Source of the DNA: UBA11524 sp963590165
Lineage (GTDB): Bacteria > Bacillota > Clostridia > Christensenellales > Aristaeellaceae
DNA: 64,000 nucleotides
Assembly: GCA_963590165.1 (NCBI GenBank)
Contig: CAVANO010000045.1
Location: 62,001 to 126,000 of the forward strand
Direction of reading: 5' to 3'
Below the pieces are notes generated by a model. That model worked only from the letters and a program-made list of their open reading frames with translations. It did not search any database and had not been told where the DNA came from. A program made the translations under genes and the position numbers. This document shows positions 1-9,239 of this stretch, one piece after another. Each line of letters starts with the position of its first letter. Position 1 is the stretch's first letter.

Positions 1-1609
1 CGGTGCAGCTCTTGATGGTGGAGATCAGCACGTCGTAGGTCTCAGCCCAAGTGCCGTTCTCGACCTTGATGTCGTAGCCGTATTCGGTCAGGTCCAGGTT
101 GTAGATGGTCAGGGACGCGCTGTCGCCCTTGCCGAACTGGACATCGTTGTTGCCGGAAGCGGTCACCCACATGTCAAGGAAGCAGATCGGGTCGTTGTAG
201 TCAGCCAGCCAGCCGTTGCGGGCGATGGTGTAGTCGCCGGCCTTACGGGTGTTCAGGAAGGTGTTCCATTCCTGGTTGGTCAGGTTCATGGTGATGCCCA
301 CGCTCGCGAGCGCGCTCTGCAGGTATTCGCCGATCGCCTTGTGACCTTCGCTGGTGTTGTACAGGTAGGTCATGGACGGGAAGTTGGTGAAGACACCGGC
401 TTCTTCGTCGTAGTCGTAGTACTTCTTCAGGACTTCGATGGCCTTGTCCCAGTTGTCCATGTACGCATCTTCGGACACGTCATAGTAACCGGTGACGCCC
501 TCGACATGACCCGCGTTCTTGTAGAACTCGGAGCCGTCGGCGTCGGTCATGCCCATCGCGACGAAGCTGGAAGCAGGCACCTGGCCAGCCTGACCGATTT
601 CTTCAACGATGTAGTTGCGGTCGAACAGCAGGCCGATGGCGCTGCGGATTTCCTGACGGGCGAGTTCAGCCTCGTTGCCGGTCAGCTCGCAGCCTTCGGG
701 CAGGATTTCTTCGTTGATGTTCCAGCAGACGTAGTAGGTGCCGATCTGACCAGCGACCACGAATTCGGTCGGATACTTGACCTTCAGCGCCGCAATTTCG
801 GACGTGGGAACGTCGTCAATCAGCTGCCAGTCGCCCTTTTCGAAGTTGGCGAGCATGTTGTTGGCGTCGTCGGAGAGGTAGCACTCCAGGACGTCCAGCG
901 TCACGTTGTCAGCGTCATGATAGTAGGGGTTCTTCGTCAGGGTGATCTTGCTGTTGTGCACCCATTCGGTCATGGTGTAGGGACCATTGCCGATGTAGGT
1001 GGAAGGATCAGTCGCCCAGGACTCGTTCGCGACGACATCCTCACGAACAGGCATGTACGCCGGGAAGGCGAGCAGCTCGTTCCAGTAAGCAACAGCGTTG
1101 GACAGGGTGACCTGCAGGGTCTTGTCGTCCAGCGCGGTCACGGCCAGGTTGGAAGCAGTCGGGTCGGAACCGTCGTCGGTGTAGCCCAGAACCACTTCAT
1201 ACATGTAGCCGTAGTCAGCACCCAGCTGAGAGGACGCGGCACGCTTCCAAGCGTACTCGAAGTCCTTCGCGGTCAGATCCTGACCGTCGGACCACTTCAG
1301 GCCGTCCTTCAGGGTGTAGGTGTAGGTGACGGTACCGTCCTCATTCACAACGCCCTCGGGCAGTTCCACAGCGCAGTCCGCCACGATGACCAGATTGCCC
1401 TCATCGTTCTGTGCCCACGTGGCCAGACCGGAGAAGAGGTGAGCAATCATCGTTGCGCCGTCAACAGCGGAGTTCAGCGCGGGGTCGAGCGTGTCAGGCT
1501 CAGACGCCAGGCAGACAGACAGCTTCGTTGTGCCGTCCTCGGCGACAGCGAACAGGCTGCAGCTGAGCATCATTGCGATGGCCAGCAGGAGAGCAGTCAG
1601 CTTTTTCAT
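1..1609 (-). CDS. oppA: Oligopeptide ABC transporter substrate-binding protein (family 5), partial
   Basis: Extracellular binding protein that would deliver oligopeptides to the OppBCDF importer encoded just upstream in the same direction. The N-terminus MKKLTALLLAIAMMLSCSLF is a signal peptide; cleavage after AVA is plausible, and the MLSC stretch is not a good lipobox. It is followed by the SBP_bac_5 pattern SEPDTLDPALN, then YTYTLKDGLKWSDG and an AYWNELLAFP region. About 536 residues are visible and the C-terminus runs off the window start. The ATG at 1609 follows a GGAGGT site. It lies 114 nt after oppF; that gap holds a small GAATC-GCT-GATTC hairpin which might set binding-protein levels apart from transporter levels (inference). 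The exact ligand is unknown; dipeptides or other family 5 ligands are possible. Confidence 0.9.
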   Translation of the reverse strand, partial: MKKLTALLLAIAMMLSCSLFAVAEDGTTKLSVCLASEPDTLDPALNSAVDGATMIAHLFSGLATWAQNDEGNLVIVADCAVELPEGVVNEDGTVTYTYTLKDGLKWSDGQDLTAKDFEYAWKRAASSQLGADYGYMYEVVLGYTDDGSDPTASNLAVTALDDKTLQVTLSNAVAYWNELLAFPAYMPVREDVVANESWATDPSTYIGNGPYTMTEWVHNSKITLTKNPYYHDADNVTLDVLECYLSDDANNMLANFEKGDWQLIDDVPTSEIAALKVKYPTEFVVAGQIGTYYVCWNINEEILPEGCELTGNEAELARQEIRSAIGLLFDRNYIVEEIGQAGQVPASSFVAMGMTDADGSEFYKNAGHVEGVTGYYDVSEDAYMDNWDKAIEVLKKYYDYDEEAGVFTNFPSMTYLYNTSEGHKAIGEYLQSALASVGITMNLTNQEWNTFLNTRKAGDYTIARNGWLADYNDPICFLDMWVTASGNNDVQFGKGDSASLTIYNLDLTEYGYDIKVENGTWAETYDVLISTIKSCT

Positions 1610-1723
1610 GATGATACCTCCTAATGTGATTGTGTATGTCAAAAATGCGATTTTCGTGCATCAGAAACGCCGAATCAGCGATTCCGATGCGAAAAAAGCA
1701 CCTTTGAGCGGTAGGGAAGGGAA

Positions 1724-2705
1724 TTACCCGATTTCGTGAATCCGGTGGCAGGCGACAAAGTGTCCCTTTTCCACCTCTTTGAACTCAGGAACCGATTGCG
1801 CGCACGCTTCCGTCGCATACGGGCAGCGCGTGCGGAACGGGCAGCCGGACGGCGCATTCAGCGGGCTCGGGATATCGCCGGAAAGGACGATGCGCTTGTT
1901 GGCGCGCGCCGCCTTCGGGTCGGGCAGCGGTACGGCGGACAGGAGCGAACGCGAATACGGATGCAGCGGATGATTGTAAATCTCCTCCGCCGAGGCAAGC
2001 TCCACCATCTTGCCCAGATACATGACGGCAATGCGGTCGGAGATGTGCCGGACGACCAGCAAGTCATGGGCGATGAACAGGTACGTCAGGCCGAGACGAT
2101 CCTGCAAATCATCGAACATGTTGATCACCTGTGCCTGAATGGATACGTCCAGTGCGGACACAGGCTCATCGCAGACGATAAATTCCGGATTAACCGCCAG
2201 TGCACGGGCAATGCCGATGCGCTGACGCTGTCCGCCGGAAAACTCGTGGGCGTAGCGCGACGCATGCTCGCTGTTGAGCCCGACGTAATTCAGCAACTCC
2301 AGAATGCGATCCTGACGCTCCTTCTTGGAGGAGTACAGGTGGTGCACATCGAGCGGTTCGCCGACGATGTCAGACACTGTCATGCGCGGATTCAGCGAAG
2401 AATACGGATCCTGGAAGACCATGGTCGCCTTCTTGCGGAACTCCTGCAAATCAGCCTTTGTCTTGATAGGCTTGCCGTCATAAATGACCTCGCCGGCGGT
2501 CGGCTTGTAGAGATGCAGGATGGTGCGGCCGACAGTCGTCTTGCCGCAGCCGGATTCACCGACAAGGCCGAGCGTTTCGCCCTTGTTGATGGAGAAGGAC
2601 ACGTCATCGACCGCCTTGAGCGGCTTCGTGCGGAAGAAACCCATATTGATGTCAAAGTACTCCTTGAGTCCCTTGACCTCCACCAGCGGCTGGTGCATCT
2701 GCGCC

Positions 2706-2713
<8 letters not shown>
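1724..2713 (-). CDS. oppF: Oligopeptide ABC transporter ATP-binding protein OppF
   Basis: Second of two cytoplasmic ATPases powering oligopeptide import. Walker A GESGCGKTT, signature FSGGQRQRIGIARAL and Walker B FIVCDEPVSALD are all visible, and the C-terminal oligopeptide/dipeptide transporter domain has the Cys cluster GCPFRTRCPYATEAC typical of OppF/DppF. I chose the GTG at 2713: it has a GGAAGGGGG site 8 nt upstream and overlaps the oppD stop by 8 nt (GTGTCTGA), implying translational coupling. That gives 329 residues. The alternative ATG 15 nt downstream has no good ribosome binding site. The open frame extends further upstream only inside oppD. Confidence 0.93.
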
Positions 2714-3719
<1,006 letters not shown>

Positions 3720-3737
3720 AAGTTCCAACTCCTTTCA

Positions 3738-4796
3738 TCACGCGTTGAGCTTCGGGTCGAAGGCATCGCGCAGACCATCGCCGAAAAGGTTCAGGCTCAG
3801 CACGATCAGGCAGATAATGACTGCCGGAATAATCAGACGATATGTGTAGGAATAGATGCCGTTGAGCGCATCGGACGCGAGCGAACCCAGCGATGGCATC
3901 GGCGCGTTGACGCCCAGACCGAGGAAAGACAGGAAACTCTCCGTGAAGATGGCGTTCGGGATCTGCAGTGCGGTCGAAATGATGACGACGCTGATGCAGT
4001 TCGGCAGCAGATGCTTGCGGATGATCCAGCCGGGTTTCGCGCCGGTTGCCTGTGCGCTCAGCACGTATTCCTGCTCGCGCAGGGACAGGATCTGACCGCG
4101 GATCAATCGTGCCATGCCGACCCAGTACAGCAGACCGAACACGATGAACATACTGATGATGTTCGCGCCGATTTTCTCGAAGATGGTGCCCTCGACGTTC
4201 AGCACCTGCCCTAAGACGACGGACAGCAGGATGATGACCAGCATGTCCGGCAGGGAGTAGATGATATCGACGATGCGCATGATGAACAGGTCAACCTTGC
4301 CGCCGAAATAGCCTGCGATGGAGCCGATCATCATGCCGATTACGAGCACGATGATGCTGGCAAAGAAGCCGACGCTGAGCGAAATGCGCGTGCCGTAAAC
4401 AACGCGGATGAAGTAGTCACGCCCGTGCGCGTCCGTCCCGAAGATGTGCGGAAAGACATACTCGCCGTTCTCGATGCGCTTCAGCTCGGTCTTGCCGTAC
4501 TGAAAGGGCGCAAGGTTGTTGTAACTGTTGTCCATCGGGCGTCCCTTTGTCTGTCCGAGCATCTGGTCGTAGGAGTACGGCCAGACCATCGGCAGAATGA
4601 TGGAAGCGAGCGTAATCAGGACAATCATGATCAGGCTGATGGTTGCGACCCTGTTCTTCAGCAGACGCTTGATGCCGTCGCGCAGGAAGGTCGAGGAGGG
4701 ACGCATCTTCGAAATGACCGCCTTTTCCTCGTCCGTGGCGGGCATGAAGGAATCCACGTCCAGCTGCAGGCTGAATGGCTTTTTCTGAATCATCAT
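3738..4796 (-). CDS. oppC: Oligopeptide ABC transporter permease OppC
   Basis: Inner-membrane permease, 352 residues. It has the OppC-type N-terminal extension (residues 1-45, cytoplasmic), a first membrane segment near 46-70 (RVATISLIMIVLITLASIIL), the extracellular HIFGTDAHGRDYFIRVVYGTR motif region, and the BPD_transp_1 domain with the EAA-like loop LREQEYVLSAQATGAKPGWI that contacts the ATPases. The first of two adjacent ATGs (4796) has GGAGGAG 9 nt upstream. It starts 20 nt after oppB. Confidence 0.94.
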   Translation of the reverse strand: MMIQKKPFSLQLDVDSFMPATDEEKAVISKMRPSSTFLRDGIKRLLKNRVATISLIMIVLITLASIILPMVWPYSYDQMLGQTKGRPMDNSYNNLAPFQYGKTELKRIENGEYVFPHIFGTDAHGRDYFIRVVYGTRISLSVGFFASIIVLVIGMMIGSIAGYFGGKVDLFIMRIVDIIYSLPDMLVIILLSVVLGQVLNVEGTIFEKIGANIISMFIVFGLLYWVGMARLIRGQILSLREQEYVLSAQATGAKPGWIIRKHLLPNCISVVIISTALQIPNAIFTESFLSFLGLGVNAPMPSLGSLASDALNGIYSYTYRLIIPAVIICLIVLSLNLFGDGLRDAFDPKLNA

Positions 4797-4816
4797 GACG
4801 GGAAGCTCCTCCTCAA

Positions 4817-5746
4817 TTATTCGAAATCAATGCGCGGATCGACAACCTTGTACAGCAAGTCGCTGATGAGGTTCATGATAACGATCAGCGTTGCCAGAAC
4901 AATTGTCGTTCCCATAATCATGGTATAATCGCGGTTAATGATGCTGGAAACAAACTGCCGGCCGATTCCGGGTACGGCGAAAATCTGTTCCACCACCATG
5001 GATCCGGTTACGATGGAGGCAAGCATGGGGCCGAAGTAGGTGATAACAGGGATGAGAGAGTTCTTGAGCGCATGACCGAAGATAATCCGTTTGCTCGGAA
5101 CACCCTTGGCGCGTGCCGTGCGGATGTAATCCTGCCCCAGTACATCCAGCATGGATGAACGGGTCAGGCGCGTGATGTAGCTCATCGGGTACAGCATAAG
5201 GGTAATGACCGGCAGGATGAGACCGTCATTCGTCGCGCCATTGGCCGATACCCAGCCGAGGGCAACAGAGAATATGACGAGCAGGAATGTGCCCATAATA
5301 AATGACGGCATCGAAACGAACGCAGTCGTAATGACCATGATGATTTTATCGAGCACGGTGTTGCGCCGCAACGCCGCGACCGAGCCGAGCACGATGCCGA
5401 GGACTGCAGCACTGAATGCCGCAATCAGACCGAGCTTCGCGGAGGTCTTCATGCCGTCCACAATCACATCGATGACCTCACGGCCGCGCATTTTGAGGCT
5501 CGGACCGAAGTCGAATTTCGTCACGATGTCGCGCAGATAGGTAACATACTGCTCGAGCAGCGGTTTATCCAGACCGTACTTCGCTTCCAAAGCAGCCTGC
5601 GCCTCGGCAGTAATCGCTTTTTCACTGGTGAACGGCCCGCCGGGAATTGCGTGCATGACAAAAAAAGTCACGGTGATGACAATCCAAACGGTCAGCAGCG
5701 CCAGCAAAACACGCTTGAGTACATAAAACAGCATTTTTGAACTCAT
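4817..5746 (-). CDS. oppB: Oligopeptide ABC transporter permease OppB
   Basis: First gene of the importer operon; inner-membrane permease of 309 residues. The N-terminal membrane segment (LKRVLLALLTVWIVITVTFF) followed by MHAIPGGPF is diagnostic of OppB/DppB. The C-terminal half has the EAA loop DYIRTARAKGVPSKRIIFGHALKNSL and ends ...DPRIDFE as usual. The ATG at 5746 has only a modest AAGCAGG site. A clear promoter is at 5844-5872, giving a leader of about 90 nt. Confidence 0.94.
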   Translation of the reverse strand: MSSKMLFYVLKRVLLALLTVWIVITVTFFVMHAIPGGPFTSEKAITAEAQAALEAKYGLDKPLLEQYVTYLRDIVTKFDFGPSLKMRGREVIDVIVDGMKTSAKLGLIAAFSAAVLGIVLGSVAALRRNTVLDKIIMVITTAFVSMPSFIMGTFLLVIFSVALGWVSANGATNDGLILPVITLMLYPMSYITRLTRSSMLDVLGQDYIRTARAKGVPSKRIIFGHALKNSLIPVITYFGPMLASIVTGSMVVEQIFAVPGIGRQFVSSIINRDYTMIMGTTIVLATLIVIMNLISDLLYKVVDPRIDFE

Positions 5747-6115
5747 CCTGCTTCACCCTCTCTGCAGGAGGAGCACGCCGCTTCGACCTGCACATGTTCT
5801 TGACGCATCGTATAAATTCGGACTTTTATAACGATGATACTCCATTGTACACGTTTATTTGACGAAAATCAAGATTTTTTTATTCACTTTCAGCATTATT
5901 TTTTGTTCTTTGTGTGTTCGAAATGGATAAAGCAGGGGTGTAAAATGCATTTTCTTTGCTTCGATGCATCGTTTCATCGTTAAAGAAGGTAAAATAAGGA
6001 AATACTGACGTGCGGAAGCTGCACACTTGCATCTGCGCGGCAATTATGATAGGATAGGACAGATCGATTATCAATCGGTCTATCAGGATCATCAATTCAG
6101 AAGGAAGGCGGCTTT
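5747..6115. other. Divergent intergenic region between oppB and yugP
   Basis: This 369-nt A+T-rich gap separates divergent operons. It holds the opp promoter (5844-5872) and, in the yugP leader, a hairpin at 6062-6080 (GATCGATT-ATC-AATCGGTC, one G-U pair). Several plus-strand -10-like hexamers exist (TAAAAT near 5941 and 5991, TATGAT near 6046) but none has a convincing -35, so I do not call the yugP promoter. I see no convincing gene here. Confidence 0.5.
5844..5872 (-). promoter_or_regulatory. Sigma-A-type promoter of the opp operon
   Basis: On the minus strand, TTGATT (5872-5867), a 17-nt spacer and TACAAT (5849-5844). It is the only good match upstream of oppB; predicted transcription start is near 5837. 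Confidence 0.75.
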
Positions 6116-6811
6116 ATGTATTATTATTGGGACTGGACCTATATTCTGCTGATTCCCGGGCTGATTCTGGGCTTGATTGCACAGCTGAAGGTCAAGAGTG
6201 CCTATGCGCAGTGCAGCCGGATTCCTGCACGCTGCGGCATGACGGCAAGCGAGATGGTGACCGACCTTCTGCGCCGGAATGGCAATATGTGCGTGCGTGT
6301 CGGAAGGATTTCCGGCGAGTTGACGGATCACTATGATCCGGCGAAGGAGGAATTGAAGCTGTCAGAGGGTGTTTATGACGGCACAAGCGTTGCAGCGCTT
6401 GGCATTGCAGCGCATGAGGCGGGTCACGCCATGCAGAAGCTCGAAGGCTACGCACCGCTGAATCTCCGTACGGCGATTGTTCCTGCAGTCAACATCTGCT
6501 CGACGATGGCGACGCCGCTGTTCATTGTCGGTTTGATTTTTGCGTGGCAGCCGCTGGTGTATATCGGCATCGCGCTGTTTGCGGCATCAACCGTGTTCGC
6601 GCTTGTGACGCTGCCTGTGGAGTTCAACGCAAGCAGCCGCGCCATCCGGATGCTTTCCGAGGGCGGCTATATTTCCGGTGCGGACGAGGAACGCAATGTC
6701 CGGCGTGTGCTGAATGCGGCTGCGCTGACGTATGTCGCGGCAGCGGTGACGAGTCTGCTGTCGCTGCTGCGCCTCATCCTGATTGCAAACCGGAATGACA
6801 GGAGACGATAA
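6116..6811 (+). CDS. yugP: YugP-like membrane zinc metallopeptidase
   Basis: Predicted membrane-embedded neutral zinc protease (Zn_peptidase_2 family), 231 residues. An N-terminal membrane segment (residues 8-24) is followed by the zinc motif HEAGH (His100-Glu101-His104) in AALGIAAHEAGHAMQK, then two or three hydrophobic segments (about 125-165 and 205-222). The family's characteristic N-terminal region (GMTASEMVTDLLRRNG) is present. ATG at 6116 follows AAGGAAGG. It is 12 nt ahead of recJ and probably co-transcribed. Its physiological substrate is not known in the family. Confidence 0.88.
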   Translation: MYYYWDWTYILLIPGLILGLIAQLKVKSAYAQCSRIPARCGMTASEMVTDLLRRNGNMCVRVGRISGELTDHYDPAKEELKLSEGVYDGTSVAALGIAAHEAGHAMQKLEGYAPLNLRTAIVPAVNICSTMATPLFIVGLIFAWQPLVYIGIALFAASTVFALVTLPVEFNASSRAIRMLSEGGYISGADEERNVRRVLNAAALTYVAAAVTSLLSLLRLILIANRNDRRR

Positions 6812-6823
6812 CAGGAGCATCGT

Positions 6824-9205
6824 ATGTTAAGATTCACCCGAAAGGGCATTGACAGCAGGGAAACGATTGGCGCGCTGTCGCTGAGGCTGTCGAACATGCT
6901 GCGGTACCGCGGCATTTCGACCGAGGCGGAGGCAGCGCGCTTCCTGCATCCTGCGCTGACCGACCTGCATGATCCGATGCGCATGAGCGGCATGGCGCGG
7001 GCAGTTGCCTGCATCCGCGCGGCGATCGAGGCGGGACAGTCCATCGTCGTGTACGGCGACTACGATGTCGACGGCATTTGTGCATCAAGCATCATGATGG
7101 AGACGCTGCATGACATGGGTGCGCAGAAGGTGCAGGTGTACATTCCGTCGCGACATGAGGAAGGCTACGGGCTGAACGCTGATGCGGTCGAGAAGCTTGC
7201 AAAGGAATGCCAGCTGCTGATTACGGTTGACTGCGGCATCACGAATCTCGAAGAAGTTGCCTTGGCGAAGAAACTCGGCATGACGGTCATCGTCACCGAC
7301 CACCATCAATTGGCGGAGCGGTTGCCTGAGGCAGATGCGGTGCTGAATCCGCTGATTGAACCGTATCCATTCAAGCGGCTGTGCGGCGCGGGCGTTGCGC
7401 TCAAGGTGACGCAGGCACTGCTGGGCATGGAAGCAGTGACGCGGCGCATTGACCTCGCGGCGCTGGCGACTGTGGCGGATATTGTGCCGCTGGTGGATGA
7501 GAACCGCGTTATTGTCCGCGAAGGCATGCTGAAAATGGCAGATTCCGCTCGTCCGGGATTGAAGCGGCTGATGCAGCTTGCGCAGGTGACCGCACCGGTT
7601 AACACGGGACATCTGGGCTACCGCATTGCACCGAGGCTCAACGCCGGTGGCCGGCTGGAAACGGCGGAGCAGTGCGTGAAGCTGCTGACGACAAGGGATG
7701 CAGCCGAGGCGGATGCGCTCGCAGTGCACCTCAATGCACTGAACGAAACGCGTCAGGCGATGGAAAAGCAGATTGTTGATGATGCGCTTGCGGCAATCCC
7801 TGAACAGGTTGATTTTCGGACGGATCTCGCGATTGTCATTCTCGGTCAGGAATGGAACAACGGTGTCATCGGGCTGGCGGCAGGGCGAATCTGCGAGAAG
7901 TACCACTTTCCAACGATTGTGCTCAGTCAGCATGAGGAACTGGCGGTTGGTTCGTGCCGCTCGATTCCCGGCGTCGATATTCATCAGATGCTGACGGCTT
8001 GCAAAGCACTTTACATGCAGGAAACGGGGGATAAGCTGTTCGAACGCTTCGGCGGTCATGCACAGGCGGCCGGTCTGACCATCCGCGCCGACCGTGTCCC
8101 AACGCTCAGACAGCTGCTGAACCGCGTTATCACGACGGCAGACAACTGCGATTTGTCGTGTTATATTCCGCAGAAGGAGTATGAGTGGGAGATTCCGCTG
8201 GGCGAGGTGAATCAATCGCTGATTGACGAGCTCTCGCAGCTTCAGCCGACGGGCTATGGCAATCCGAATCCCGTGCTCATGGCGCGCGGCGTGCATGTGC
8301 AGGAAGCACGGCGTGTCGGCGGCACAGGCAGTCATCTCAAAATGGTGCTGCTTGACGGCGATGCGGTGCGCGGCGGCATTGCGTTTCAGCAGGGAGATTT
8401 GGCGGGGCGCGGCTTCGAGCGTGTTGATGTGCTGTTTTCGCCCGAAATCAATGAATTCCGCGGTCAGAAAACCGTGCAAATGAACATTTCTGCGATCAAG
8501 CAAACCGGCGGCAGCATGCTCTGGCCGGAGAAAAATGCGATTTTCGAGGCGCTTTTGCAGGAAATACAGGCGCTTGCAGCGAAATATATCTATTTATCAT
8601 CGGATGGCGAAAAGCCTGAAAAGCCGATGATGACGCTTCGTGCATCGCAGCTTCGCGAACGGCTGAAATCAGGTCGCGGCTTCCTGCTCATTGCTCACGA
8701 TTTGCAATGGGCGCAGGATGTACTCGCAGGCTGCGAGGCGGACACGGACGTGGGCACGGTGCAGGATGACCGCGCATTCAACACGATTCTCTTCGCGCCG
8801 AATCCGGAAAAGCTCCGCGACTGCTGGGCGGACATTGTCCTGCTGGACGGCAATGTGCTGCCCGGCGAGGAAGAGGCAATCCGCCGGCAATGCCCGAATG
8901 CGAGGCTGTGGCGCCTGCCGGACGCGCCGGACAGGGTGCGTGTACTGCTGAAGGACATCACCGTGTCGGACGATACGCTTCGGCAACTGTATAGGCGGCT
9001 GATGAAGGGTGGCACAATGGCGGTTTCTTCCCTCACGGAGGACTGCCAAATGACGCGCGAGCAGGTGCTGACGGGTCTATGTGTTTTCTGCGAGCTGCAG
9101 CTGGTGACGTTTACCATGTCGCCGTATCAACTCCGGCTGTGTCCGCCGCATAAGGTTTCGTTGACGGACAGTCCGTTGCGGAAATATCTGCTGGAGCATT
9201 TTTAG
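6824..9205 (+). CDS. recJ: Single-stranded-DNA-specific exonuclease RecJ
   Basis: 5'-3' single-strand DNA exonuclease of recombination and mismatch/base-excision repair. DHH-family motifs are intact: VVYGDYDVDG (Asp79, Asp81, Asp83), ITVDCGI, VTDHH (159-161) and, in the DHHA1 domain, GSCRSIPGVDIHQML and FGGHAQAAGLT. An OB-type domain follows (about 450-570). At 793 residues it has the long C-terminal extension usual in Firmicutes RecJ. It sits 34 nt upstream of relA; in many Clostridia apt lies between the two, and it is absent here. Confidence 0.95.
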   Translation: MLRFTRKGIDSRETIGALSLRLSNMLRYRGISTEAEAARFLHPALTDLHDPMRMSGMARAVACIRAAIEAGQSIVVYGDYDVDGICASSIMMETLHDMGAQKVQVYIPSRHEEGYGLNADAVEKLAKECQLLITVDCGITNLEEVALAKKLGMTVIVTDHHQLAERLPEADAVLNPLIEPYPFKRLCGAGVALKVTQALLGMEAVTRRIDLAALATVADIVPLVDENRVIVREGMLKMADSARPGLKRLMQLAQVTAPVNTGHLGYRIAPRLNAGGRLETAEQCVKLLTTRDAAEADALAVHLNALNETRQAMEKQIVDDALAAIPEQVDFRTDLAIVILGQEWNNGVIGLAAGRICEKYHFPTIVLSQHEELAVGSCRSIPGVDIHQMLTACKALYMQETGDKLFERFGGHAQAAGLTIRADRVPTLRQLLNRVITTADNCDLSCYIPQKEYEWEIPLGEVNQSLIDELSQLQPTGYGNPNPVLMARGVHVQEARRVGGTGSHLKMVLLDGDAVRGGIAFQQGDLAGRGFERVDVLFSPEINEFRGQKTVQMNISAIKQTGGSMLWPEKNAIFEALLQEIQALAAKYIYLSSDGEKPEKPMMTLRASQLRERLKSGRGFLLIAHDLQWAQDVLAGCEADTDVGTVQDDRAFNTILFAPNPEKLRDCWADIVLLDGNVLPGEEEAIRRQCPNARLWRLPDAPDRVRVLLKDITVSDDTLRQLYRRLMKGGTMAVSSLTEDCQMTREQVLTGLCVFCELQLVTFTMSPYQLRLCPPHKVSLTDSPLRKYLLEHF

Positions 9206-9239
9206 TATAAGTAGAATGCTGGGGAAAGGAGGATGAAAT

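Noticed and set aside
341..1624. 427-codon plus-strand frame at the window start
   Set aside because: Antisense to the peptide-binding protein gene, whose signal peptide and family motifs are clear on the minus strand.
5880..6115. Plus-strand promoter for the yugP-recJ-relA operon
   Set aside because: Several -10-like hexamers exist but none pairs with an acceptable -35 at 16-18 nt, so I could not choose.
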